Notes under the pieces: model-generated | Databases searched by the model: none | What the model was told of the DNA's origin: nothing | What the model saw: only the letters and a program-made list of their open reading frames with translations | Translations under genes and position numbers: made by a program | Shown: piece after piece, positions 25,684-34,631 of the stretch | Position numbering within the stretch: the first letter of the stretch is position 1 | How the letters are laid out: the number at the start of each line of letters is the position of its first letter | Source: Chryseobacterium sp. Leaf394 | GTDB taxonomy: Bacteria > Bacteroidota > Bacteroidia > Flavobacteriales > Weeksellaceae | DNA length: 64,000 nucleotides | Assembly: GCF_001424105.1 (NCBI RefSeq) | Contig: NZ_LMQH01000002.1 | Coordinates: forward strand, 94,063-158,062 | Direction: 5' to 3'

Positions 25684-25708
25684 AACCGGTGATATTCATC
25701 GGTTTTTT
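25684..25708 (+). terminator. Terminator of the small repeat protein gene
   Basis: AACC (25684) with GAT and ATC with GGTT (to 25704) form a short stem with a bulge, followed by six T. It lies about 30 bases past the stop codon. Confidence 0.6.
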
Positions 25709-25740
25709 GATGCAACGAAACGGCTTTATTTATAAATTTG
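25707..25740 (+). promoter_or_regulatory. Promoter of the GH3 gene, probably leaderless
   Basis: TTG at 25707-25709 and TAAATTTG at 25733-25740 are 23 bases apart. The -7 box ends four bases before the ATG at 25745, so the transcript would begin at the start codon. The -33 element overlaps the T tract of the preceding terminator. Confidence 0.6.
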
Positions 25741-25744
25741 AACC

Positions 25745-27244
25745 ATGCTAAATTTCCTCAAGAAAAATATCGCTGTTGCCTGGGCCAAAAAACATGTTGC
25801 CCAAACTGAAAGTTTTAAAAAAAATGCACCTCAGCTGCAGGAAGAGCTTTTGTTTTCTCTCATTAAAACTGCAGAAAAAACCCTTTTTGGACGGAGCCAC
25901 AACTTTGAAGAGATCAAAACAGTAAAAGATTTTCAGGATAAAGTTAAAATCAACGATTACGAAGATCTGAAACCCTATATCGAAAAGGTGAAGAAGGGTC
26001 AGCGCAGTATTCTCTGGCCTGAAACTCCGGAATATTTTGCAAAAACATCGGGCACTACGTCAGGATCGAAATATATTCCGATTTCAAAAGAAGGAATGCC
26101 TTTTCAGGTGAAGGGTGCTCAGAGTGCGCTTTTTCATTACATTGCGAAAAAAAACAACGCAGATTTCGTCAACGGAAAAATGATTTTTCTGCAGGGAAGT
26201 CCGGAACTGGAGGAAGTTTTCGGCATTAAAACCGGCAGGCTTTCGGGAATTGTTGCGCATCATATCCCAAATTATCTTCAGAAAAACAGACTGCCAAGCT
26301 GGGAAACCAACCTCATCGAAGACTGGGAAACCAAAATAGATAAAATTGTAGAGGAAACTGAGCATGAAAACATGACGCTGATTTCCGGTATTCCACCGTG
26401 GCTGGTAATGTACTTCGAAAAACTGACAGAGAAACACGGCAAAAAAATCAAACAACTTTTCCCAAATCTTCAACTGATTGTAACCGGCGGTGTAAACTAC
26501 GAACCGTACAAAGATAAAATGGAATTTCTGCTTGGAGGACAGGTAGATATTGTGCAGACTTTTCCAGCCTCGGAAGGATTTTTTGCCTTTCAGGATGATT
26601 ACACTAAAGACGGACTTTTACTTTTAACCAATCACGGTATTTTTTATGAGTTTATTCCTTTAGAACAATATGGAAAACCTGATGCAGAAAGACTAACTTT
26701 AAAGGATGTAGAAGTGAATAAAGATTACGCTTTAATTTTGACTACCAATTCAGGACTTTGGGCTTATTCGATCGGTGATGTAGTGAGATTTACTGATAAA
26801 AAACCCCACAGAATTCTGGTGAGCGGAAGAACAAAGCATTTCACTTCAGCATTTGGCGAGCACGTAATTGCTTTTGAGGTGGAAGAAGCTCTTAAATCTA
26901 CCGTTCAGAAATATCCTGCAAAAATTACGGAATTTCATCTTGCACCGCAGGTAAATGCAGAAGGCGAACTTCCTTATCATGAGTGGTTTGTAGAGTTTGA
27001 AGAAGAGCCTTCAGATTTAAATTTATTTACAGAAGAACTTGACGTTCAGCTCAGAAGCAGAAATACCTATTACGATGATTTGATTACAGGAAATATTTTG
27101 CAGAAGCTTAAAATCTCGAAACTCAGAAAGAATGCTTTTAATGAATATGCCAAATCTCAGGGTAAACTGGGTGGACAAAATAAAATTCCGAGACTTGCAA
27201 ATGACAGAAAACTGGCAGAGAAGATAGAAATTTACAGGAAATAA
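25745..27244 (+). CDS. GH3-family (auxin-responsive promoter family) acyl-adenylating enzyme
   Basis: A 499-residue member of the GH3 family within the ANL superfamily. The phosphate-binding loop is FAKTSGTTSGSKYIP near residue 99; later motifs are LIVTGGVNYEP, TFPASEGFFAFQ, NHGIFYEFIPLEQYG, SIGDVVRFT and the C-terminal ISGRTK-like LVSGRTKHFTSAFGEH. Plant members couple amino acids to jasmonate or auxin. The bacterial members are common in Bacteroidota and their substrates are unknown. No partner gene is evident; the small lipoprotein gene follows 22 bases later. Confidence 0.92.
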   Translation: MLNFLKKNIAVAWAKKHVAQTESFKKNAPQLQEELLFSLIKTAEKTLFGRSHNFEEIKTVKDFQDKVKINDYEDLKPYIEKVKKGQRSILWPETPEYFAKTSGTTSGSKYIPISKEGMPFQVKGAQSALFHYIAKKNNADFVNGKMIFLQGSPELEEVFGIKTGRLSGIVAHHIPNYLQKNRLPSWETNLIEDWETKIDKIVEETEHENMTLISGIPPWLVMYFEKLTEKHGKKIKQLFPNLQLIVTGGVNYEPYKDKMEFLLGGQVDIVQTFPASEGFFAFQDDYTKDGLLLLTNHGIFYEFIPLEQYGKPDAERLTLKDVEVNKDYALILTTNSGLWAYSIGDVVRFTDKKPHRILVSGRTKHFTSAFGEHVIAFEVEEALKSTVQKYPAKITEFHLAPQVNAEGELPYHEWFVEFEEEPSDLNLFTEELDVQLRSRNTYYDDLITGNILQKLKISKLRKNAFNEYAKSQGKLGGQNKIPRLANDRKLAEKIEIYRK

Positions 27245-27266
27245 AACCAACAAATCAATTTTACAC

Positions 27267-27644
27267 ATGAAGAATACTATCCTTTTTTCCGTTTTTATTT
27301 TCTGCGCATCATGTACTTCGTTAAAATATAGTGCAGTAGAAAATCCTGACGATTATAAAAATGTAAAAGCAGGAAATAAATATATCTTTCACCAGAATAA
27401 TGGCAGCAAAACAAAAATTACAATTACTTCTATTGCAAGAGACAGCATTATCGGAACCAGCAGGAAAGACAGAATTTCTATCGCAAAGAACGACATTCAA
27501 GAAATCAGAAAAGACAATTCTGGGTTAGCAATAATTATTGCAGCCGGAGGAATTGCGGGAGCAGCGGTAATTATTTCTGCAACTGTTAAAGCCTCAGAGG
27601 ATCTGGTAGATACTTTTGCCGCTGTAGGAAGTGGAACAAATTAA
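27267..27644 (+). CDS. Small lipoprotein, tandem relative of the next gene
   Basis: A 125-residue protein with a lipoprotein signal ending at Cys16 (FCASCTSLKYS). The middle part is a short beta module (AGNKYIFHQNNGSKTKI, DSIIGTSRKDRISI) and the end has a hydrophobic glycine/alanine-rich segment (LAIIIAAGGIAGAAVIISA) able to span a membrane. The gene at 27788 has the same plan, so the two are tandem duplicates that have diverged. It starts 22 bases after the GH3 gene and may be co-transcribed. Function unknown. Confidence 0.8.
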   Translation: MKNTILFSVFIFCASCTSLKYSAVENPDDYKNVKAGNKYIFHQNNGSKTKITITSIARDSIIGTSRKDRISIAKNDIQEIRKDNSGLAIIIAAGGIAGAAVIISATVKASEDLVDTFAAVGSGTN

Positions 27645-27761
27645 TTGTGTGAAAACTTAAGAATATTGTTTTTAAAATATAGAATTTATTGATTTACGTT
27701 TAAATATTTCAAAAAATATGATATTTTCGCTTTAATGAAAAGATATATTCGAAAAAAATTA

Positions 27762-27769
27762 TAAATTTG
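27762..27769 (+). promoter_or_regulatory. Candidate -7 box for the lipoprotein gene at 27788
   Basis: TAAATTTG, 18 bases before the ATG, in a 143-base AT-rich gap. No TTG at the usual distance. Confidence 0.45.
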
Positions 27770-27787
27770 AAAAACTAAAAAATTAAA

Positions 27788-28150
27788 ATGAGAGCATCTG
27801 TACTAATAAAATCTTCTCTGCTTACATCATTATTCGTGATTTCGTCATGTGCGACTACAAAGTATAGTGAAGATATTTCTCAAAACAATTATTCTAATCT
27901 TAAAACCGGGAAAATCTACATTGTTGAGAAAAAAGACGGTTCGCCAAAAGAAAAAATCCTTTTCAAAAACATTGTTGGCGATAACATCGTAGGTACAAAA
28001 GGTAAAAAAGACAGTACAGAAGTTACTATTCCGAAAAGTGCTGTTGCCTCTGTGAAAGACCGCTCTACAGCGAGAGTAACCGGTGGTGCCATCGTAATTG
28101 GTGCAGCAGCAGCGGCAGCAATCGTGATCAGTTCGAACAGAGCAGATTAA
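27788..28150 (+). CDS. Small lipoprotein, tandem relative of the preceding gene
   Basis: A 120-residue lipoprotein with signal ending at Cys21 (FVISSCATTKYS). Like the protein at 27267 it has a beta module (TGKIYIVEKKDGSPKEKI, DNIVGTKGKKDSTEVTI, KSAVASVKDR) and a C-terminal Ala/Gly/Ile-rich hydrophobic segment (GGAIVIGAAAAAAIVIS). The two share the order CxxxKYS, Y-x-N-x-K-x-G-K-x-YI and I-x-G-T. It has its own -7 box. Function unknown. Confidence 0.8.
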   Translation: MRASVLIKSSLLTSLFVISSCATTKYSEDISQNNYSNLKTGKIYIVEKKDGSPKEKILFKNIVGDNIVGTKGKKDSTEVTIPKSAVASVKDRSTARVTGGAIVIGAAAAAAIVISSNRAD

Positions 28151-28183
28151 AAATGATTTAATTTTTATTAAAATAAATGATAA

Positions 28184-28215
28184 GTAGCTCTAAATTAATT
28201 TTTAGGGCTACTTTT
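28184..28215 (+). terminator. Terminator of the lipoprotein gene, overlapping the next promoter
   Basis: GTAGCTCTAAA (28184) pairs with TTTAGGGCTAC (28201-28211) with one mismatch, then four T. Its right arm overlaps the -7 box of the MFS gene. Confidence 0.7.
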
Positions 28216-28216
28216 G
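28209..28216 (+). promoter_or_regulatory. -7 box three bases before the MFS start codon
   Basis: TACTTTTG matches TAnnTTTG and is followed by CAT and the ATG at 28220. It predicts a leaderless mRNA and lies inside the terminator of the gene before. Confidence 0.5.
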
Positions 28217-28219
28217 CAT

Positions 28220-29455
28220 ATGATTTCACTTTCTCCGCTGCAGACATTGAAAAATGTTGAGTTCAGAAATCTTCTTACCGGAAGATTTTTTATTGTTTTG
28301 GCTTTTAGAATGCTTGCTACATTATTGGGATGGTGGGTGTATCAGCTCACGAAAGATCCTTTTTCCATCGGACTTATCGGACTTTCTGAAGTAATTCCTG
28401 CGGTGAGTTGCGCTTTGTACGCCGGTCATGTGATTGATACCAATGAGAAAAAGAAACTTCTTCTTATCTGTACATACGCTTACGTTTTCCTTATCGGACT
28501 CCTGCTGATTCCAGCATTTTTTAATGCCGAACTGCATTTCACAGGTCATCAGATTACTTATTTCATTTATGCTGTCATTTTCTTTACAGGTATTGCCCGA
28601 GCATTTATCGGCCCCATCGTCCCATCGATGATTCCAAAAATTGTGAAGCAAATCAATCTGCCTAACGCAATCACATTAAATCAGGCAACATTTTTGATAT
28701 CATCAGTTTGCGGACACGCAGCCGGCGGATTTTTAATTGAATTTTACGGAATTAAATGGACGGTTTTAACGGTAGTCATTCTAATCACAGTTTCATCCAT
28801 TTTCTTCTGGCAGCTCAACAAACAGTTTTCTGAACAGAAAAAGGGAAGCGTGAAAGTGATGGACAGCATTCGGGAAGGCGTTTCTTACATTTACAAAACC
28901 AAAGAAATTCTGGGAGCACTTTATCTGGATATGTTTGCAGTACTTTTTGGAGGTGCAGTGGCGATGATTCCTGTATTTGCAACCGATATTCTAAAATCGG
29001 GAGCTGACGGTTTGGGTCTTCTGAATGCTGCTTCAGATATTGGCTCCATGATTATTATTACGACTCTGGCATTGGTACCTTTACGTAAAAATCAGGGTAA
29101 AATATTGCTGGTTGCCGTGGCGGGATTTGGTCTTTGCATCATCGGTTTCGGACTTTCGAATTATTACTGGCTGTCGTTTTTGTTTTTGGTGATGAGCGGA
29201 ATGCTTGACGGAATTTCGGTGGTTATCCGTGGGACAATTGTACAGCTGAAGACTCCAGATCATATCCGCGGACGGGTGCTGAGTGTAAATTCAATCTTCA
29301 TCATGTCGAGCAATGAAATGGGACAGTTTGAAAGCGGACTTGCAGCAAAACTTCTTGGCGCAGTAAGATCTGTAGTTGTTGGAGGAAGCCTGACAGTGCT
29401 GATTGCTGTTTTGGTTGGAAGCACAAATCCGAAATTGAGAAAAATGCAATATTAA
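28220..29455 (+). CDS. MFS transporter (MFS_3/enterobactin exporter-like)
   Basis: About 411 residues from the ATG at 28220; an in-frame TTG two codons earlier is within the -7 box and is not used. About 11-12 membrane helices. It is of the MFS_3/EntS-like type: NVEFRNLLTGRFFIVLAFRML at the start, LGWWVYQLTKDPFSIGLIGLSE and DGISVVIRGTIVQLKTPDHIRGRVLSVN near the end (a family signature). Substrate unknown; many relatives are drug or siderophore exporters. It stands alone, downstream of lipoprotein genes and with its own promoter. Confidence 0.9.
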   Translation: MISLSPLQTLKNVEFRNLLTGRFFIVLAFRMLATLLGWWVYQLTKDPFSIGLIGLSEVIPAVSCALYAGHVIDTNEKKKLLLICTYAYVFLIGLLLIPAFFNAELHFTGHQITYFIYAVIFFTGIARAFIGPIVPSMIPKIVKQINLPNAITLNQATFLISSVCGHAAGGFLIEFYGIKWTVLTVVILITVSSIFFWQLNKQFSEQKKGSVKVMDSIREGVSYIYKTKEILGALYLDMFAVLFGGAVAMIPVFATDILKSGADGLGLLNAASDIGSMIIITTLALVPLRKNQGKILLVAVAGFGLCIIGFGLSNYYWLSFLFLVMSGMLDGISVVIRGTIVQLKTPDHIRGRVLSVNSIFIMSSNEMGQFESGLAAKLLGAVRSVVVGGSLTVLIAVLVGSTNPKLRKMQY

Positions 29456-29526
29456 TTCAGTAAAATTTATTTTTTTCAATTACAGGCCCTTTTCATTAAC
29501 AATTTCTTAAATAACAGATTGAAAAT

Positions 29527-29557
29527 TTGTTCAGTCTTAACAATTTATATAACTTTG
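29527..29557 (+). promoter_or_regulatory. Promoter of the helical exported protein gene
   Basis: TTG at 29527-29529 and TAACTTTG at 29550-29557 are 20 bases apart. The ATG is at 29579, so the leader is about 17 bases. Confidence 0.6.
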
Positions 29558-29578
29558 TTTTTGATATATACGGAAATT

Positions 29579-30187
29579 ATGAATAGATTTTTACTCATTC
29601 TCTGTACGTTTGTGGCGTACACAGGGATGTCTGCACAAAGCATAAAAAATAATAAGCCCGGAAACGAAATTGAACAGATCAATGCTGCACAAAACATTTC
29701 GGATTATGATGCTCTGTTTGCAAAATTTTCAAAATCTACAACTCTTGAAAGGTGGCAGGCTCACTATTATTCAGGGGTTGCTCAATACTTAAAAACTGAG
29801 AGTCAGCTTAAAAAATCTTCTGGCCAATCCCTCCTTGAATCTAATGCTCTGGCGTTAAAATACGCAGGAAGCATCTTGGCGACACAACCAAACAATGCTG
29901 ATGTAAAAGTTCTGGTAGGGCTTGCGAGATTGCAGAGAATTCATCTTAATAATTCACCAGATGTTCAGAAAGACAAAGATCTTATCATAAAAATTATTAC
30001 AGAATCTGAAGCTTTGTCACCTAACAACCCCAGACTTACTTTGTTGAAAGCAGGAATGACAGCAAAATTTTCTGACCTGAAATTCAACAATCTGAACTCT
30101 GCTCAGCTGTATGCGAAAGCCGTAAATGATTTTGAAGCTGAAACTTCTCCCAACTGGGGCAAACAGCTGATTTATTTAACTAAATAA
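29579..30187 (+). CDS. Exported helical (TPR-like) protein of unknown function
   Basis: About 202 residues from the ATG at 29579 (MNRFLLILC). A TTG 20 codons upstream lies in the promoter and is rejected. Signal peptide to about residue 20 (GMSAQS). The rest is alpha-helical, with paired helices such as LERWQAHYYSGVAQYLK, LALKYAGSILATQPNNADVK and NNPRLTLLKAGM, like tetratricopeptide repeats. It ends 31 bases before the first T9SS cargo gene and could be co-transcribed with it. No family name can be given. Confidence 0.8.
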   Translation: MNRFLLILCTFVAYTGMSAQSIKNNKPGNEIEQINAAQNISDYDALFAKFSKSTTLERWQAHYYSGVAQYLKTESQLKKSSGQSLLESNALALKYAGSILATQPNNADVKVLVGLARLQRIHLNNSPDVQKDKDLIIKIITESEALSPNNPRLTLLKAGMTAKFSDLKFNNLNSAQLYAKAVNDFEAETSPNWGKQLIYLTK

Positions 30188-30218
30188 TCTTTGGATTAAC
30201 ATTAAAACGTTAACAAAA

Positions 30219-32309
30219 ATGAAAAAATATCTATTTATTTTCACCTTTCTCGTTACTCAACTGATGTTTGCACAGCAAGACTGCGCAACGGCAATTCCGG
30301 TATGTAGAGATTCTGATATCGCTCTTACACCTGGAGGAGTGGGAAATGTGGAAGAAGCGGAGTCGGGTGGCTGTCTTTTCGGAGAAAGTAATTCTCTCTG
30401 GTTAACTTTCAGTGTCGAAACTGCAGGTACTTTAACTTTTGTAATTACTCCTACAGGACCAGGTGCAAACAATATTGATTATGACTGGGCATTATATGGC
30501 CCCAATCACAATTGCGCCAACGTAAACGCAACACCTCTGAGATGTTCATACGCAGGATCCGGAAGTGCTTTCTTCCCACTCACCGGACTGAATATGACCG
30601 CTACAGACACTACAGAAAATGCAACTGGTGACGGTTTTGTAAAATATATTGATGTATTGCCAGGGCAGGTTTATTATTTACTACTGAATAATTTCTCTCC
30701 TACCATAGCGCCATTTTCTTTATCATTCGGAGGTACAGCAACTTTGCTTACGCCTTTTGATAACAGCTCTGCACAGGTTTATCAGCCATATCCGTTTTTG
30801 GAACCAGGTGCGAATCAGGATGGTGAAATTACAATCTGCAGCAATCCGGCAACATTTGATTTTTCTACTTTGTCAGCTCAGATTTTAAATAATAATACCA
30901 ATTTTATTGTTAAATATTACAGATCTGCAACAGATGCACTAGATGATTTCAATCCTATCACAACTCCTATTGTTGTGGATGCTGCTAATACTTACACTTA
31001 TGCAATTTCGTACGTAGATCCTACACAGCCTACAAGCTTCCTGAACCAATGTCGGGAATTTAACACGATTAATTTTTTAGACAAATCCTTCCAGTTGACT
31101 CCTGTTACACTTACAGAATGCAGTAACAATAATACAGGAACAGCGACCTACGACCTTACTGCGGCAGCAATAGGTGCTACGCCTAACCTTACATTACAGT
31201 ACTATCCATCGATGGCAGCGCTAAATGCTGGTACCAGTCAGATAGCAGTTCCTTATGCTTACACATCTGCAGCCGGATCTGTTTTTGTAAAAGCGACGAA
31301 TGAGTTTAATTGTGTAACGATTGTTGAAATAAAACTTACATTCCACCCAACAGTAACTGTAACGGAGGCTACACTGAGATCATGTTTTATTGAAGGAAAT
31401 CCATCAACAGGACTGTTCGATCTGGAAGATGCTGTAGTCAACTTAGATCCGGGAATGACAAAAGAGTATTATCCTTCAGAAACAGATGCAATTAATCAGA
31501 CCAACGAAATTCTTAATTTCGGAACTTACACAGCTCCAAATGGTGTTATTTACGTGAGAGTAATGAACGGAAACGGGTGTTACACTGTTGCTAAAGTGAC
31601 TTTAATTGTAATTCCTCCTGTTTATTCAACAGTTTTGGTTGATAAAGTAATCTGTATGGAAGACAAAACCACGCTCGACGCAGGACCTGGATTCAACGGA
31701 TACGAATGGAGCAACGGCGAAACTACTCAATCAATTTCTGGTGTGGGTGTCGGAACCTATTGGGTAAAATTACAGACAGGTGACTGCTGGGCAAGACAGG
31801 AAGTAAAAATATTCCCATCAGATCAACCGGTAGTTTCAAATATTGAAATTTCAAACAATACGATTACAGTAATTGCAGTGGGAGGAACGCCTGCATACAG
31901 CTATTCACTGGATAATAACAACTGGCAGGATTCAAATATCTTTAAAGATCTGAGTAGAGGTGATCATACAGTTTATGTAAAAGACGCCTATGACTGCGAG
32001 CCGATTGTAGTGAATATAGTGGTTCCAAATATTATCAATGTAATCACACCTAATGGTGATGGCGTAAACGATGTTGTAGACTATTCTGCACTATCGAATA
32101 AAAAGAATTTAATTCTGAATATCTACGACAGATACGGAACGAAAATTCACCAGGCAGATAAACTGAATAACTACAAATGGGACGGAACCGTTGGTGGGAA
32201 AAAAGTACCTACAGGAACCTATTGGTATTCTGTAACCTGGAACGAAAACAACAGAAACAGCACACCTGTAAAATTCTCAGGCTGGGTAATGCTGAAGAAC
32301 AGAGAATAA
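30219..32309 (+). CDS. T9SS type B cargo: cell-surface protein with gliding-type C-terminal domain (copy 1)
   Basis: A 696-residue secreted protein. Order: signal peptide (1-18, QLMFAQQ), an N-terminal domain starting DCATAIPVC (20-175, like a prepeptidase C-terminal domain), repeats of about 85 residues built on T-x-x-x-C and YYPS-x-x-D/A-A (LTECSNNNTGTATYDLT; LRSCFIEGNPSTGLFDL), an SprB-like module (GYEWSNGETTQSISGVGVG) and GGTPAYSYSLDNNNW, and a C-terminal type B T9SS signal (NVITPNGDGVNDVVDYSAL to VMLKNRE). It is exported by the type IX system and attached or released at the cell surface. Probably an adhesin. Its N-terminal half pairs with the 32421 protein and its C-terminal half with the 39420 protein. 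Confidence 0.93.
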   Translation: MKKYLFIFTFLVTQLMFAQQDCATAIPVCRDSDIALTPGGVGNVEEAESGGCLFGESNSLWLTFSVETAGTLTFVITPTGPGANNIDYDWALYGPNHNCANVNATPLRCSYAGSGSAFFPLTGLNMTATDTTENATGDGFVKYIDVLPGQVYYLLLNNFSPTIAPFSLSFGGTATLLTPFDNSSAQVYQPYPFLEPGANQDGEITICSNPATFDFSTLSAQILNNNTNFIVKYYRSATDALDDFNPITTPIVVDAANTYTYAISYVDPTQPTSFLNQCREFNTINFLDKSFQLTPVTLTECSNNNTGTATYDLTAAAIGATPNLTLQYYPSMAALNAGTSQIAVPYAYTSAAGSVFVKATNEFNCVTIVEIKLTFHPTVTVTEATLRSCFIEGNPSTGLFDLEDAVVNLDPGMTKEYYPSETDAINQTNEILNFGTYTAPNGVIYVRVMNGNGCYTVAKVTLIVIPPVYSTVLVDKVICMEDKTTLDAGPGFNGYEWSNGETTQSISGVGVGTYWVKLQTGDCWARQEVKIFPSDQPVVSNIEISNNTITVIAVGGTPAYSYSLDNNNWQDSNIFKDLSRGDHTVYVKDAYDCEPIVVNIVVPNIINVITPNGDGVNDVVDYSALSNKKNLILNIYDRYGTKIHQADKLNNYKWDGTVGGKKVPTGTYWYSVTWNENNRNSTPVKFSGWVMLKNRE

Positions 32310-32328
32310 TTTGCTGAGGACAACATAT

Positions 32329-32355
32329 AAAGCCGCATATTTATGCGGCTTTTAT
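32329..32355 (+). terminator. Terminator of T9SS cargo gene 1
   Basis: AGCCGCATA (32331) and TATGCGGCT (32342) pair perfectly around two bases and a T-rich tract follows. Confidence 0.85.
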
Positions 32356-32395
32356 TTTCTTTTTTGCAATCACAACTCTTTAAGTAAAAATTAAT

Positions 32396-32403
32396 TAACT
32401 TTG
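32396..32403 (+). promoter_or_regulatory. Candidate -7 box for T9SS cargo gene 2
   Basis: TAACTTTG, 17 bases before the ATG at 32421. It is the same octamer as the box at 29550. The nearest TTG is 29 bases away, farther than usual. Confidence 0.45.
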
Positions 32404-32420
32404 TTAAAATTTATTTTAAA

Positions 32421-34475
32421 ATGAAAAAATTACTACTCCTTTTTATTTTAATATCATCACAATTATTTTATTCGCAATCAGATTGTACTTCAGCGATACC
32501 GATCTGTGGTAATTTGGATATTTCTTATACCCCAAATGGTCATGGTTCACAAGAATTGCCTACGAGTAATGTTCCACCAAGTCTATGCTTAAAAAGCGGC
32601 GAACATTTTTCCGTTTGGTATAAGTTTACAATTGCAACACCAGGTACATTGAATTTTGTCATTGATGCTAATGTTGATTCTAATGACTACGATTTTGCAG
32701 TATATGGACCTAATCCTGTCTGCAGCGAATTGCTTAATCCGATAAGATGCAACTACGCGGGATCATCTCCAACAGGAAATACCGGTCTTGCCGCACAGAC
32801 AAATACTTATTTTGAAGCAGAACTTAATGTACTTGCCGGTGAAGTTTACTATTTGTTAGTAGATAACTTTCAGAGTACCGCAAATGGATTTTCACTGTCT
32901 TTTGGTGGTACAGCCTCTTTGCTTACACCTTTTGATCATCAGTTCGCAAATGTTTATCAACCGAACCCTTTTGTAGCACCATTGCCTATTAAAATTTGTA
33001 TAGACCCTACAATATTTAACTTTAACACACTTTCCCCAGGTATAATCAACGGAAATGCCAATTTTCAAGTTAAGTATTATCTGAATGCTTCCAATGCATT
33101 GGATGAACAAAACCCAATTACAACACCTATTGCTGTCAGTGCAAATACTACTTATTATTATGCGGTAAGCTATATTGATCCGATAAATCCTGTCAGTTTC
33201 CTCAACCAATGCAGGGAATACGGAACAGTAACATTTGTCGACAGATCATTTAAACTGAGTACTGCAACACTTACAGAGTGCAACAACAATAATAAAGGTA
33301 CTGCAGTTTATAACCTTACTGCAGCAGCTATAAATCCAACTTCAATTCCAAATCTCGTTCTGAAATATTACCCGTCTATGGCAGATCTTAATGCCGGTAC
33401 GAATGAGATTTTGAATCCTGGGAACTACACTTCAGCAGAAAAGACAGTCTATGTAAAGGCTACAAATCAATATGACTGTTCATTTATTACGCAGATTCAA
33501 CTCAAATTTTATCCTACGATTGTTGTAAATCCGGCAACATTAGAATCTTGTTTTATAGAAACCGCAATTACAACAGCTAAATTCGATCTTACTTCGGCTG
33601 TAGTGACATCTCAGTCAGGATTAACTAAAAAGTTTTACAGAACATTAGCGGATGCCAATAATGGCGTGAATGAAATTATCCCTGCTGATAATTTTATAAC
33701 AGCAAGTACTGATGTATACGTTAAAGTTTTTGACACAAACCAATGCTGGGCTATTACAAAGATCACACTAATTGTACTACCACCTGTAAAATCTACTGTT
33801 CTGAAAGATAAAACCATCTGCATGGAAGACAGAACAACTTTAGATGCGGGTCCTGGTTTCCTAAGCTACGAATGGAGTACTGGTGCGACTACACAGAGTA
33901 TCTCGGGAGTTGCTGTAGGAGCTTACTGGGTAAAACTTCAGACAGGAAAATGTTATACTATTCAGGATGTTAATGTTTACGCAAGTGACCAGCCTGTTGT
34001 CTCTTCTCTTGATATTGCCAATAATACTGTAACAATAACTGCTAACGGCGGAGTCCCGGCTTACCAGTATTCGACTGATGGTACGAACTGGCAAACCTCC
34101 AATGTTTTCGCAGGACTACCTCGGGGTGAAAACACCTTCTATTTAAAAGATTCTTACGACTGCGATCCTGTAACTGTCACAATTACAGTTCCAAATTTGG
34201 TGAACGCAATAACACCAAATGGAGATAACATAAATGATGCAGTAGATTATTCCGCTTTAGCTTACAAGAAAGACTTAATATTTACAGTTTACAATCGTTA
34301 CGGAAATAAAATATATGTAGGAGATAAGATCCGGAACTATAAATGGGACGGAACTTCGGGAGGTAAAAAAATCCCGACGGGAACTTATTGGTACAGCATC
34401 ACATGGACTGAGGATAACAGAAGCAAGACCCAGATTAAATACGACGGATGGATTCTTGTTAAAAACAGAGAATAA
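32421..34475 (+). CDS. T9SS type B cargo: cell-surface protein (copy 2)
   Basis: A 684-residue secreted protein. Signal peptide (1-19, LFYSQS), an N-terminal domain starting DCTSAIPIC (20-175) closely like copy 1, the same C- and YYPS-containing repeats (LTECNNNNKGTAVYNLT, LESCFIETAITTAKFDL), an SprB-like part (SYEWSTGATTQSISGV, then GGVPAYQYSTDGTNW) and the type B T9SS domain NAITPNGDNINDAVDYSAL to ILVKNRE. In the last 200 residues it is closer to the protein at 36987 than to copy 1. It has its own terminator and promoter. Confidence 0.93.
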   Translation: MKKLLLLFILISSQLFYSQSDCTSAIPICGNLDISYTPNGHGSQELPTSNVPPSLCLKSGEHFSVWYKFTIATPGTLNFVIDANVDSNDYDFAVYGPNPVCSELLNPIRCNYAGSSPTGNTGLAAQTNTYFEAELNVLAGEVYYLLVDNFQSTANGFSLSFGGTASLLTPFDHQFANVYQPNPFVAPLPIKICIDPTIFNFNTLSPGIINGNANFQVKYYLNASNALDEQNPITTPIAVSANTTYYYAVSYIDPINPVSFLNQCREYGTVTFVDRSFKLSTATLTECNNNNKGTAVYNLTAAAINPTSIPNLVLKYYPSMADLNAGTNEILNPGNYTSAEKTVYVKATNQYDCSFITQIQLKFYPTIVVNPATLESCFIETAITTAKFDLTSAVVTSQSGLTKKFYRTLADANNGVNEIIPADNFITASTDVYVKVFDTNQCWAITKITLIVLPPVKSTVLKDKTICMEDRTTLDAGPGFLSYEWSTGATTQSISGVAVGAYWVKLQTGKCYTIQDVNVYASDQPVVSSLDIANNTVTITANGGVPAYQYSTDGTNWQTSNVFAGLPRGENTFYLKDSYDCDPVTVTITVPNLVNAITPNGDNINDAVDYSALAYKKDLIFTVYNRYGNKIYVGDKIRNYKWDGTSGGKKIPTGTYWYSITWTEDNRSKTQIKYDGWILVKNRE

Positions 34476-34495
34476 ATTGATCTGAAATGATTTTT

Positions 34496-34528
34496 AAAAT
34501 CACCTTCAAGTTTGAAGGTGATTTTTTT
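34496..34528 (+). terminator. Terminator of T9SS cargo gene 2
   Basis: CACCTTCAA (34501) and TTGAAGGTG (34512) form a perfect stem, extended by AAAAT and ATTTT, with a run of T after. Confidence 0.9.
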
Positions 34529-34619
34529 ATTAACATCAAAAACACGGTAACAAAAGGCTTTATGAATATTATCATTGCAAATTGGGGATTAGTATTTATT
34601 ATTTCATTGCTAAAAAAAT

Positions 34620-34627
34620 TATCTTTG
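34620..34627 (+). promoter_or_regulatory. -7 box four bases before the dnaB start codon
   Basis: TATCTTTG matches TAnnTTTG. It is followed by CATC and the ATG at 34632, so the dnaB mRNA is predicted to be leaderless. Confidence 0.5.
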
Positions 34628-34631
34628 CATC

